Assembly (NCBI GenBank): GCA_900754275.1
Contig: CAAECF010000058.1
Coordinates: forward strand, 1 to 23,505
DNA from: an uncultured Collinsella sp.
Lineage (GTDB): Bacteria; Actinomycetota; Coriobacteriia; Coriobacteriales; Coriobacteriaceae
Direction of reading: 5' to 3'
Length of the DNA: 23,505 nucleotides
Shown: piece by piece, positions 7,958 through 15,627 of the stretch
How positions within the stretch are numbered: position 1 is the first letter of the stretch
Layout: each line of letters opens with the position of its first letter
The notes under the pieces: model-generated
The model's input: only the letters and a program-made list of their open reading frames with translations
The model's database searches: none
Told to the model about the DNA's origin: nothing
Position numbers and translations under genes: made by a program

Positions 7958-9394
7958 TTAGCGGCGTTCGAGGACCGCTACGGTTTCGGTGTGGTCGGTG
8001 TGAGGGAACATGTCGACGGGCGTGATCTTGAGCAGGCAATAGCCTCCGTCGAGGAGCTGATGCAGGTCGCGCTCTTGAGTTACGGGGTTGCAGCTGATAT
8101 AGGTGATGCGGCGCGGCTTAAGTGCGCAGGCGGCCTCGAGGAACTCGGGGGTAGAGCCGGCACGCGGCGGATCGATGGAAAGGACGTCAACGCGCTCGTT
8201 GTTATCGGCGGCATCGAGAATATAGTCGGTCGCATCGTCGGCCATAAACCAAGCGCTGCGGGTGAGGCCGTTGAGCTCGGCATTGCGACGTGCGTCGGCA
8301 ATGCCCGCCGGGTTGCGCTCAACGCCAAGCAGCATAATGCCGATGCCCTTGTCCTGGGCGGCTTTGGCTGCGCACAGGCCGATAGTTCCGCTGCCGCAAT
8401 AGGCATCCATGAGTACGTCACCCTGCTGCAGGTCCATGCCGTCAATCGCGAGCTGATAGAGCAGCTCGGTCTGCTGCGGATTGGTCTGATAGAACGCGGT
8501 AGGGGAGATATCGAATTCGCAACCGAGCAGCTGGTCGCGCATGCACTCGGCGCCATAAACGATACGAGTCTCCTCACCCAAGATGGCGTTACCGGGACGG
8601 CCATTGATATTTTGGGCAACGGTGACGATATGCGGATCGAGCGCCGCGACGGCCTCAAAGAACTCCTGCGCATGCGGTAAGTCACGCTGGGCGGTCACGA
8701 GCGTAACCATGACCTGGTCTGTACGCCAACCGCAGCGGACGACGGCATAGCGAAGCAAACCAAGATGCTTGTCCTCATTAAAGGCGGGAATATGCAGCCG
8801 CTCAGCTTCGCGTGCGATGCCGTTGAGAATCTGACGGGCACCCGGCGCCTCGACAGGACACTCGGGTACGGCAACGATCTTGTGCGTGCCGCGCTCAAAG
8901 AAACCGCAGCGGACAGTGCCCTCCCTACCGGGAGCAAAGGGAGTGGCAGCCTTATGGCGAAAGCCACGCGGCGCAGGATATTTACCCGGGTCGCCCAGGG
9001 TGACGCCCATACCGCGAATGGGGTCGACGCTAATTCCCTCGCGCTCGCAAAGAGCAGCAAAAAGCTCCTCCATAGCAGCCTGCTTGGCCGCCAGCTGCTT
9101 TTTATAAGGACGATTGAGCGTAGTGCACCCACCGCAGGCTTTCATGATGGAACAGGGAGACTTGGGATCCACAGCCTTACGCGAAGACGGAACCGAATTA
9201 TTATGCGGGCGCTTGGTGCGAGTCTGAGATGCCTTGTCCTCGCTCCGACGAGAGCCGGGACGCTTGCCCTTAGCCGACTTGCTTTTTGCAGCTTTAGAAG
9301 ACTTGGATTTCGTAGAAGATTTCTCCTCCTTCGACCCCTCAGCCGCCTCCACCAAAGCACGACGAGCCCTACGCTCCGCACGAGATTCTGCCAT
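7958..9394 (-). CDS. rlmD: 23S rRNA (uracil-C5)-methyltransferase, RlmD/RumA family
   Basis: This enzyme adds a methyl group from S-adenosylmethionine to C5 of a uracil in 23S rRNA. The 478-residue protein has an iron-sulfur cluster set C81, C87, C90 and C179, the SAM-binding motif DAYCGSGTIGL (330-340), SIDPPRAG (406-413), the nucleophile C435 in SCNPVTQERDL and the general base E470 (HTDHTETVAVLE). Members split between U1939 and U747 specificity, and the target here cannot be settled. Residues 1-78 are a Lys/Ser/Ala-rich, low-complexity extension in place of a clear TRAM domain. The ATG at 9392-9394 has a GTGGGGTTAATTC leader. The gene is divergent from the ABC importer operon. Confidence 0.9.
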   Translation of the reverse strand: MAESRAERRARRALVEAAEGSKEEKSSTKSKSSKAAKSKSAKGKRPGSRRSEDKASQTRTKRPHNNSVPSSRKAVDPKSPCSIMKACGGCTTLNRPYKKQLAAKQAAMEELFAALCEREGISVDPIRGMGVTLGDPGKYPAPRGFRHKAATPFAPGREGTVRCGFFERGTHKIVAVPECPVEAPGARQILNGIAREAERLHIPAFNEDKHLGLLRYAVVRCGWRTDQVMVTLVTAQRDLPHAQEFFEAVAALDPHIVTVAQNINGRPGNAILGEETRIVYGAECMRDQLLGCEFDISPTAFYQTNPQQTELLYQLAIDGMDLQQGDVLMDAYCGSGTIGLCAAKAAQDKGIGIMLLGVERNPAGIADARRNAELNGLTRSAWFMADDATDYILDAADNNERVDVLSIDPPRAGSTPEFLEAACALKPRRITYISCNPVTQERDLHQLLDGGYCLLKITPVDMFPHTDHTETVAVLERR

Positions 9395-9433
9395 GAATTA
9401 ACCCCACTAATTTACAAATTGAAAGCTGCAAGC

Positions 9434-9439
9434 ATTGTA
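9434..9439 (-). promoter_or_regulatory. Possible -10 box of rlmD
   Basis: The minus strand reads TACAAT here, 39 bases before the rlmD ATG. The -35 is not convincing. Confidence 0.35.
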
Positions 9440-9501
9440 CCGTGCCAAGCTAGCGGACGATATGCAAGCGCCCATTTCCTGTCAGCGATAAGTCCAACGA
9501 C

Positions 9502-9652
9502 GTTTGCCCGGCGTGGGCGGGGAGCGGCGCGTAATTAAGTTTATCGCGAGTTCCGCACGCAAAGGAAAGCACTTAATGTGCTTTCCGTCTTGCGCAGGAC
9601 TGTAGAGCAGGAAACTTAATTACGCGCCGCTCCCCGCCCACGCCGGGCAAAC
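9502..9652. repeat. 151-bp palindromic element with perfect 41-bp terminal inverted repeats
   Basis: Bases 9502-9542 and 9612-9652 are exact reverse complements over 41 bp, GC-rich on the outside and ending inward with TAATTAAGTTT. The 69-bp centre holds a second perfect hairpin, GGAAAGCAC (9564-9572) with GTGCTTTCC (9578-9586) around TTAAT, itself flanked by partly paired sequence (GCAA with TTGC). There is no open frame of note. It resembles a miniature inverted-repeat element or a cruciform- or RNA-forming intergenic repeat rather than a terminator, as no T-tract follows. The rest of this 348-bp gap holds the two divergent promoters. Confidence 0.88.
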
Positions 9653-9658
9653 CCTCCC

Positions 9659-9687
9659 TTGTACTTTATCAAGGTAGAGTGTATGAT
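9659..9687 (+). promoter_or_regulatory. Promoter of the amino-acid ABC importer operon
   Basis: TTGTAC (9659-9664) and TATGAT (9682-9687) are spaced by exactly 17 bp, 55 bases before the lipoprotein ATG. It is among the best sigma-70-type matches in the window. Confidence 0.65.
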
Positions 9688-9742
9688 TCTGAACGTTACA
9701 TGACTCACTTTACCTAACTAAAGTGCCATCAAGGGGGATAAC

Positions 9743-10603
9743 ATGAATACCGATATGTCTCGTCGTCAGTTTGTTGGTCTAGCCGGTTCGCTTGCCACGG
9801 TGCTTGGCCTCGGCCTGGTAGGCTGCGGCGGTGGTGCCGATAAGGGCTCCGCCGCCGGTTCTGCTGCAGCCAAGGACGTGAAGGGCGCCGCGGAGTCCAA
9901 GAAGCTCGTGGTGGGCTTTGACAAGTCCTATCCTCCGTATGGCTTTGTGGGCGACGATGGCGAGTACACCGGCTTTGACCTCGACCTTGCCAAGGCCGTT
10001 GCCGATAAGCAGGGCTGGGAAGTCGATTACGAGGCCATCGACTGGGATGCCAAGGACACGCTGCTCAACTCGGGTGCCATCAACTGCATCTGGAACGGCT
10101 TTACCATGGAGGGCCGCGAGGACGACTACACGTTCTCCGAGCCGTATATGCTTAACGAGCAGGTGCTCGTGGTCAAGAAGGACGCGGGTATCAAGAGCTG
10201 GGACGATCTTGCCGGCAAGACCGTGATTACCCAGACTGATTCCGCTGCACAGGATGTGCTCGAGGGCGACCAGAAGGATCTGGCCGCGACGTTTGCCACG
10301 CTCGATACCATCGGTGAGTACAACACGGCGTTTATGCAGCTTGAGAGCGGTGCAGTCGATGCTGTTGCCTGTGACCTCTCGATCGCCCAGTATCAGCTTG
10401 CCGCCAAGCCCGATGCCTATACGCAGCTCGACAAGCCGCTGTCCAGCGAGCACTACGCCGTTGGCTTTAAGAAGGGCGACACCAAGTCCGCCGATGCCGT
10501 GACCGAGTCGCTCAAGGCGCTCTACGAGGACGGCACGGTCAAGGACCTCTGCGATAAATATGCAGATTACGGTCTGTCTTTCGATAATTGGGTGCTCAAG
10601 TAA
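9743..10603 (+). CDS. Amino-acid ABC transporter substrate-binding lipoprotein (Tat-type signal)
   Basis: This 286-residue family 3 solute-binding protein captures an amino acid outside the cell for the importer encoded next. The N-terminus has a twin-arginine motif, SRRQFV (6-11), a hydrophobic stretch and a lipobox LVGC with C28, so it is probably exported folded by Tat and lipid-anchored. A Gly/Ala/Ser/Lys linker (29-53) precedes the binding domain, with SYPPYGF (62-68), GFDLDLAKAVA (77-87), R125 and TQTDSAAQ (163-170) as ligand-site segments. Specificity (polar amino acid, possibly glutamine, arginine or cystine type) is not clear. AAGGGGG precedes the ATG. The stop overlaps the permease start. 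Confidence 0.9.
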   Translation: MNTDMSRRQFVGLAGSLATVLGLGLVGCGGGADKGSAAGSAAAKDVKGAAESKKLVVGFDKSYPPYGFVGDDGEYTGFDLDLAKAVADKQGWEVDYEAIDWDAKDTLLNSGAINCIWNGFTMEGREDDYTFSEPYMLNEQVLVVKKDAGIKSWDDLAGKTVITQTDSAAQDVLEGDQKDLAATFATLDTIGEYNTAFMQLESGAVDAVACDLSIAQYQLAAKPDAYTQLDKPLSSEHYAVGFKKGDTKSADAVTESLKALYEDGTVKDLCDKYADYGLSFDNWVLK

Positions 10604-11256
10604 TGTCTATTCAGGTCATGATGCAGATGCTTGGCCAGGGATTCTTGGTCAGCTTGCAGCTGTTTGTGCTGACGCTGCTGGGGTCGATTCCGCTGGGAAT
10701 CCCCGTGGCGTTTATGCGCATGAGTAAAATTGCGCCGCTCCGCTGGATTGCGCGCATCTACATTTCGATCATGCGCGGTACGCCGCTCATGCTGCAGATG
10801 TTTGCCATCTACTTTGCCCCGTATTACGTGTTCGGCATTTCGCTCACGCCCGATTCCAAGTGGACGGCGTGCGTCGTGGCGTTCATCATCAACTACGCCG
10901 GTTACTTTGCCGAGATCTATCGCTCGGGCCTGCAGTCCATTCCGCGCGGTCAATACGAGGCTGCCGAGGTATTGGGCTACTCGCGCATGCAGACGTTTCT
11001 GTATATCGTGATGCCGCAGGTCGCCAAGCGCATTTTGCCGGCGATGGGCAACGAGATCATCACACTGGTCAAGGACACGTCGCTGGCGTTTGCCATCGGC
11101 GTGGGCGAGATGTTCTCGACGGCCAAGGCGCTGGTCGCCTCGCAGGTGAGCATGGTGCCGTTTGCAATCGCGGCGCTGATTTACTGGGTCTTTAACTTTG
11201 TGGTCGAGATGCTGCTGGGCGCTGCCGAAAAGAAGCTGGACTATTACCATGACTAA
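10603..11256 (+). CDS. Amino-acid ABC transporter permease
   Basis: This is the membrane subunit of the importer (217 residues, HisM/GlnP type, normal length). It has about five hydrophobic segments, the family segment RGTPLMLQM near 53-61, and the cytoplasmic EAA loop (QYEAAEVLGYSRMQTF with downstream MPQ) that contacts the ATPase. The frame is open further upstream to a TTG at 10588, but the ATG at 10603 overlaps the preceding stop as TAATG, a typical coupled start, and is chosen. It probably forms a homodimer, since only one permease gene is present. Confidence 0.92.
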   Translation: MSIQVMMQMLGQGFLVSLQLFVLTLLGSIPLGIPVAFMRMSKIAPLRWIARIYISIMRGTPLMLQMFAIYFAPYYVFGISLTPDSKWTACVVAFIINYAGYFAEIYRSGLQSIPRGQYEAAEVLGYSRMQTFLYIVMPQVAKRILPAMGNEIITLVKDTSLAFAIGVGEMFSTAKALVASQVSMVPFAIAALIYWVFNFVVEMLLGAAEKKLDYYHD

Positions 11257-12013
11257 CTCAGTGATGAAAATCGAAAGCGCACGCAAGGCGTTTGGCGGCA
11301 ATGAGGTGCTCAAGGATATCTCGCTTGAGGTGAAGCGTGGCGAGGTCGTGGCGATTATCGGGCCTTCGGGTGGCGGCAAGTCCACGCTGCTGCGGTGTGC
11401 CACGCTGCTCGAGACACTCGACGGAGGCTCGCTCTCGTTTGGCGACCTTGCCGTTGCGACGGATGCGGGTTCGGGCGCGGTCTATGCGAAGGGCGATGTG
11501 CCCAAGCAGGCGCGCTCGCGATTCGGCCTGGTGTTCCAAAATTACAACCTGTTCCCGCACTATACCGTGATGAAAAACATCACCGATGCGCCGATCCGCG
11601 TGCTTAAGCGCCCGCGCGAGCAGGCGGAGGCCCGCGCTCACGAGCTCATTGCACAGATGGGGCTGACGGGCAACGAGAACAAGGTGCCCTGCGAGCTTTC
11701 GGGCGGTCAGCAGCAGCGCGTGAGTATTGCCCGCGCCCTGGCGCTCGACCCGGAAATCTTATTCTTTGACGAGCCGACCTCGGCGCTCGATCCCGAGCTG
11801 ACGGCCGAGGTTCTGCGCGTCATCAAGGACCTGGCGGCGCAGAATATGACGATGGTGATCGTGACCCATGCGATGCAGTTTGCCCGCGACGTTGCCGACC
11901 GCGTGGTCTTTATGGATGGCGGGCGCATTGTCGAGGAGGGTCCGGCCGAGCAGGTTATCGATCATCCGCGCGAGCAGCGTACGCGCGAGTTCTTGAGCCG
12001 TATCGAGGGGTAG
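11249..12013 (+). CDS. Amino-acid ABC transporter ATP-binding protein
   Basis: This is the ATPase of the importer (254 residues, GlnQ/HisP type). Walker A GPSGGGKST (38-46), the Q-loop Q97, the signature LSGGQQQRV (150-158), Walker B ILFFDEPTS (170-178) and the switch histidine H207 are all intact. A roughly 20-residue insertion around 70-90 (rich in Gly, Ala, Lys) separates the first strands from the Q-loop. The ATG at 11249 overlaps the permease end by 8 bp (ATGACTAA), favouring translational coupling; an ATG five codons further in is an alternative. A strong terminator follows. Confidence 0.95.
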   Translation: MTNSVMKIESARKAFGGNEVLKDISLEVKRGEVVAIIGPSGGGKSTLLRCATLLETLDGGSLSFGDLAVATDAGSGAVYAKGDVPKQARSRFGLVFQNYNLFPHYTVMKNITDAPIRVLKRPREQAEARAHELIAQMGLTGNENKVPCELSGGQQQRVSIARALALDPEILFFDEPTSALDPELTAEVLRVIKDLAAQNMTMVIVTHAMQFARDVADRVVFMDGGRIVEEGPAEQVIDHPREQRTREFLSRIEG

Positions 12014-12049
12014 GCTCAGCTATTTACTCAACTGTTTATTGAGGTGAAA

Positions 12050-12083
12050 CCGCCGCAGGTCTTATGATCTGCGGCGGCTTTTT
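12050..12083 (+). terminator. Rho-independent terminator of the ABC importer operon
   Basis: A 12-bp stem (12050-12061 with 12066-12077, one G·U pair) with a TTAT loop is followed by CTTTTT. Confidence 0.92.
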
Positions 12084-12140
12084 GCATCCGCGGGGTTCAA
12101 TAATCGCCTTGCAAACTCGCCCCCTCCTCTCGCCGCCCGT

Positions 12141-12319
12141 ATCCATACGTGCGCCGAAAGGTGTGCATGGACAGTCGCCTGTGAGGGTAGGGTGGTGGCA
12201 TAGGACATTTGGAGGGTGAGTCGGCTCGGCTGCCGACCATGCTGCTCCCGGGACGGCACCGACCGCGAACTCTCCCCGTTGGCGTCGCGCATTGCGCGCG
12301 GCCCTGCAAGGAGGTCATC
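12141..12319 (+). promoter_or_regulatory. GC-rich structured leader of the EF-G-like gene
   Basis: The roughly 235-bp non-coding gap before the EF-G-like gene can fold into several elements: GTGCGCC-GAAA-GGTGTGC (a GNRA-capped hairpin, about 12149-12166), ACAG-TCGC-CTGT, a long-range pairing GGAGGGT (12211-12217) with ACTCTCC (12269-12275) enclosing GTCGGC (12220-12225) with GCCGAC (12232-12237), and CGCGC-ATT-GCGCG just before the ribosome site AAGGAGG (12308-12314). No promoter hexamers are convincing and no known riboswitch consensus is matched. Confidence 0.4.
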
Positions 12320-14395
12320 ATGGGTGCTCCCAAGACCGGCAACGTAAGGAACGTGGTGCTCGTAGGCCAAGGCGGGGTGGGCAAGACTTCACTCGCCGAG
12401 GCCATGCTCCACCTTTCCGGTAAGACCGCCCGCCTGGGCGGCCACGACGGCACCAAGCCCACGCTCGACTATGACCCCGAAGAGGTCAAGCGTTCATTCT
12501 CCATCTCGACGACCATCGCGCCGATCGATTGGAAGGGCGTCCGCATCAACGTGCTCGATGCCCCGTGCTACCCCGATTTTATCGGCGACGCCTTTGCCGC
12601 GATGAGCGTCTGCGAGACGGCGCTGTTTGTGGTCGACGCCGAGGCCGGCCCGCAGCCGACGACGGTTAAGCTTTGGTACGCCGCCGAGGACCTGCGCCTG
12701 GCGCGCGCGGTGTTCGTAAACCGCCTGTCGCGTCCCGAGGCCAGCTTTACGACCACAATGAACCTGCTGCAGGAGCGCTTTGGCACGCGCCTAGGCGCCG
12801 TGACCCTCCCCTGGGGCGAGGGCGAGGACTTTGACGGCATTATCGACCTGGTGCGCATGAAGGCGCGCCATTGCAACGGCACCGAAGCCGTAGAGTCGGA
12901 GATTCCCGAGGAGTATCGTGCCCAGGCTGAGGAAGCCCATGACCATCTGTGCGAGTTGGTGGCCGAGGCCGACGATGAGCTGATGATGAAGTACCTGGAA
13001 GGCGAGGAGACGCTGACGCAGGAGGAGCTTGAGGGCCTGTTGTCCAAGGCGATCGCCGAGCGCATCTTTGTGCCGGTCTTTGCGGGCGATTGCATTAAGG
13101 AGCAGGGCGTCAACTCGCTGATGGACGACATCGCCACGTACTTCCCGGCGCCGACTGACTACGGCGAGATGCCGCTCATCGACGGCGACTCGCTCAAGAT
13201 CTCGAGTGACGATGACCGCCCGGTGGCCTTTGTGTTTAAGACCCTGGCCGATCCACAGCAGGGTCGCATCAGCTTTATCAAGGTGCTGACGGGTACGCTT
13301 GAGCCGGGCCTTGAGCTGGTCAACGCGCGCACGCGCAAGGGCGACCGTCTGGCTCACCTGTATGTGATGTGCGGCCGCGACATGACCGAGGTCGGTCACG
13401 CCTATGCCGGCGACATTATCGTGGCACCCAAGCTGGCGGCCGAGACGGGCGATACGCTCTCGATTACCGGCAAGGTCGAGGCTGCGGCGTTTAAGTTCCC
13501 CAACTCTCAGTACCGCATCGCCATCGAGTCCGAGAATCGCGGGGACGAAGAGAAGCTCTACACGTTTATCGAGAAGGCCTGTAAGGCCGATCCGACTATG
13601 AGCATCGACCGCGACGAGGAGACCGGCCAGACCATCATCTCCGCCGTGGGTGAGGCGCAGGTTTCGGTGTTGCTCAATCGCCTTGAGGATCGTACCAAGG
13701 TCGTGGCCAAAAGCGTGCCGATCCGTATTCCGTATCGTGAGACCATTCGCCGCACGGCAAGTGCCCAGGGCCGCCACAAGAAGCAGACAGGCGGTGCCGG
13801 TCAGTACGGCGACTGCTGGCTGCGCGTTGAGCCGCTCATTGGGCCCGACGGCACGAGCGACGGCTACGAGTTTGTGGACGAGGTCGTGGGCGGCCGCATT
13901 CCGCGCTCGCTGATCCCCGCCGTGGACAAGGGTGTCCAGGAGACCATGAAGGACGGCATCATTGCCGGCTACCCGCTCACGGGCATTCGCGTGGCTGTGT
14001 ACGACGGCTCGTATCACAGCGTCGACTCCAACGAGATGGCGTTCCGCGCGGCGGCTCGCATCGGCCTGCGCAAGGCATGCGCCGATGCCGACCCGGTGGT
14101 GCTGGAGCCCATCGAGGAAATCACGGTGACTATTCCCGAGAGCTACGCCGGCGCCGTGATGGGCGACATCTCGGCCTCGCGCGGTCGCGTGACAGGCATG
14201 GAGACCGATGAGCGCGGAGACACCGTGGTCATTGCCCAGGCACCTTTCGCCGAGCTGACGGATTATTCGACGCGCCTGCGTTCCATCACGCGCGGCACGG
14301 GCGACTTTACCATGAAGCCTGCTGGCTATGAGCAGGTGCCTTATGACGTTCAGGCCAAGCTGGTCGAGCGCTATGAGGAGGGCCGCGCCAAGTAG
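12320..14395 (+). CDS. Elongation factor G-like protein (EF-G2 type)
   Basis: This 691-residue translational-GTPase paralogue has the full EF-G domain order: G domain (about 8-275), domain II (about 295-390), III, IV (HKKQTGGAGQYGD, 486-498; DGSYHSVDSNEMAF, 562-575) and V (GAVMGDISASRGRV, 611-624). The P-loop is GQGGVGKT (16-23). Other GTPase motifs are altered: switch I lacks RGITI, G3 reads DAPCY (80-84) instead of DTPGH, and G4 reads NRLS (134-137) instead of NKxD. It resembles the actinobacterial EF-G2 group, whose mycobacterial member was reported to bind but not hydrolyse GTP with ribosomes; the role is uncertain. An in-frame TTG at 12209 was rejected because AAGGAGG sits before the ATG at 12320. 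Confidence 0.88.
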   Translation: MGAPKTGNVRNVVLVGQGGVGKTSLAEAMLHLSGKTARLGGHDGTKPTLDYDPEEVKRSFSISTTIAPIDWKGVRINVLDAPCYPDFIGDAFAAMSVCETALFVVDAEAGPQPTTVKLWYAAEDLRLARAVFVNRLSRPEASFTTTMNLLQERFGTRLGAVTLPWGEGEDFDGIIDLVRMKARHCNGTEAVESEIPEEYRAQAEEAHDHLCELVAEADDELMMKYLEGEETLTQEELEGLLSKAIAERIFVPVFAGDCIKEQGVNSLMDDIATYFPAPTDYGEMPLIDGDSLKISSDDDRPVAFVFKTLADPQQGRISFIKVLTGTLEPGLELVNARTRKGDRLAHLYVMCGRDMTEVGHAYAGDIIVAPKLAAETGDTLSITGKVEAAAFKFPNSQYRIAIESENRGDEEKLYTFIEKACKADPTMSIDRDEETGQTIISAVGEAQVSVLLNRLEDRTKVVAKSVPIRIPYRETIRRTASAQGRHKKQTGGAGQYGDCWLRVEPLIGPDGTSDGYEFVDEVVGGRIPRSLIPAVDKGVQETMKDGIIAGYPLTGIRVAVYDGSYHSVDSNEMAFRAAARIGLRKACADADPVVLEPIEEITVTIPESYAGAVMGDISASRGRVTGMETDERGDTVVIAQAPFAELTDYSTRLRSITRGTGDFTMKPAGYEQVPYDVQAKLVERYEEGRAK

Positions 14396-14430
14396 CGTGT
14401 GATTTTGCCTGCAATGTAGGTGCTGACGAA

Positions 14431-14463
14431 AAGGCCGCCCTGGGTAACCGGGGCGGCCTTATT
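14431..14463. terminator. Terminator between convergent EF-G-like and nuclease genes
   Basis: A 10-bp stem (AAGGCCGCCC at 14431-14440 with GGGCGGCCTT at 14451-14460) has a short run of T on the plus strand (TTATTTG) and CCTTTT at the stem end on the minus strand. It probably acts for both genes. Confidence 0.75.
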
Positions 14464-14470
14464 TGATTCC

Positions 14471-14500
14471 TTGGGGACGGAGGAAAACGGATCATTTTTT
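14471..14500. repeat. TTGGGGACGGAGG-type intergenic repeat fragment
   Basis: TTGGGGACGGAGGAAAAC followed by GGATCATTTTTT lies between the two convergent gene ends. It shares GGGGAC with the palindromes at 5589 and 20003 but has no matching second arm here. Inferred to be a partial member of the same intergenic family. Confidence 0.35.
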
Positions 14501-14524
14501 GGGTTACGGGCAGCTTGGTCGGCC

Positions 14525-15508
14525 CTAAACTCCCGAGGTCTGGTTGCGGCCGGTGGCGTAGTCGATCTGCACATGCGGCTGCAGGTTGTAGCAGTACACG
14601 TGGAAGCAGAGGGTCTTGCCGTGGTCCTCGATCGATTGCGCCTCAAGGCGCACGCCACGGCAGACAAGTTCCTCTTCGTTGTACATAGGCGTGACGCGGT
14701 AGAGCACATGGTTGCCCGTGTCGCGGATGTAGTCGAGGATCTGCTCTTCAAACGGCAGCATGCCCGTCTCGTTGAGATAGCGCGTGCCGGTGAGGAGATT
14801 CTTGCGGTTGGCGTTTTCGCCGCAGAGCGACCAGGCGATAAGGTGGCAGCGGTTGTAGAGGCTCTGGCCCGGAATAAAGTCGTAGCGCTGCTGGTGCCAA
14901 CCGGCAGGATGGATACGCGAGATATCGCCGCGCTCGCCTTGACCGAGTGATTCGGGGCCCACGCAGGCGAGTGCTTTGCGGGTGCGGCCCAGGCTGTCGA
15001 GCTTGGAGAACTTCTTAAAGCAGCCCTCTTCTGTAGCGCGCTCGTATTCATCGAGCGTGAATGATGGTGTGCCGAGCGGGTGCGTGCTGTCGGCGCGAAG
15101 GGCAACGTAGGGGTTGCCGGCGTAGTCGGGAATGCTGCTGAGATAAACACCGCGGGCGCGGTTGAGGTCGGGGTTTTCGACCTCGTCGATGGGGGTGGCG
15201 GCACTGTCCGCGGAAACGTCGTCATCGGTGTCGGTTGCGGCGGAATCGGAGCCATCGCCAGAGTCCTGGCCGTTTTGAGGGTCCGGGGAGCTCGCTGTTC
15301 CCGATTCGAGTCGGGCAACCAGGTCCGCCTCGTCGTCGGTGCGGCTGGGACTCTCGTCTTGCTTCTCGGCCAGAGCCGCTGCCTGCTCATCGCTTTGCGG
15401 CGACAACAGCTTGGGCGCCCCGTCGAGCGACCCTGTGAACAGCGCAAACCCCAGCACCACGGCGGTGCCGATGGAAAGTACTTGCTTGTAGGCGGACTTG
15501 CGCGACAT
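14525..15508 (-). CDS. DNA/RNA non-specific endonuclease, secreted or membrane-anchored
   Basis: This 327-residue protein starts with a short basic segment and one hydrophobic segment (about 11-28; signal peptide or anchor). A low-complexity, Asp/Ser/Ala-rich linker (about 36-115) leads to a beta-beta-alpha metal nuclease domain. Visible motifs are YDFIPGQSLYNRCHLIAW (209-226, with H222 as the likely catalytic histidine), NANRKNLLTGTRYLN (232-246, with metal-binding Asn) and GMLPFE (249-254). This arrangement matches streptococcal-type secreted DNases rather than the DRGH subgroup. The likely role is outside the cell (nutrient release, biofilm or neutrophil DNA), by inference. AGGAG precedes the ATG. 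It is transcribed in the same direction as lacI, 119 bp downstream of it. Confidence 0.85.
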   Translation of the reverse strand: MSRKSAYKQVLSIGTAVVLGFALFTGSLDGAPKLLSPQSDEQAAALAEKQDESPSRTDDEADLVARLESGTASSPDPQNGQDSGDGSDSAATDTDDDVSADSAATPIDEVENPDLNRARGVYLSSIPDYAGNPYVALRADSTHPLGTPSFTLDEYERATEEGCFKKFSKLDSLGRTRKALACVGPESLGQGERGDISRIHPAGWHQQRYDFIPGQSLYNRCHLIAWSLCGENANRKNLLTGTRYLNETGMLPFEEQILDYIRDTGNHVLYRVTPMYNEEELVCRGVRLEAQSIEDHGKTLCFHVYCYNLQPHVQIDYATGRNQTSGV

Positions 15509-15595
15509 GGAGGCTCCTGGATGGACGGTTGGGAATCTACCAGTCTAGCAGGAGCCGGCAGGGGCCGTTCTGTCGAACAAATACTTAAGATTTGA

Positions 15596-15620
15596 GACAA
15601 ACGCTACTGATTCATTTGTC
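15596..15620 (-). terminator. Weak hairpin after the LacI-family gene
   Basis: On the minus strand GACAAA and TTTGTC pair around 13 bases just after the regulator stop, then TCAAATCTT follows. The stem is short; it also carries GGGACAAA as in the intergenic palindromes. Termination is possible but weak. Confidence 0.35.
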
Positions 15621-15627
15621 CCGCGGT

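Noticed and set aside
12187..12203. T-box-like AGGGTGG in the leader of the EF-G-like gene
   Set aside because: The following bases do not give the NACCGCG consensus and no specifier stem or terminator/antiterminator pair can be laid out.
12211..12275. tRNA-like fold with a 7-bp closing stem
   Set aside because: There is no T-loop consensus (GGTTCGAATC) and no plausible anticodon arm.
12791..14017. 408-residue minus-strand frame opposite the EF-G-like gene
   Set aside because: Shadow frame caused by codon bias; no ribosome site and no recognisable domain.
14371..15600. 409-residue minus-strand frame overlapping the nuclease gene
   Set aside because: Different frame from the nuclease, composition dominated by Ser/Thr/Pro/Arg, and it runs through the terminator at 14431.
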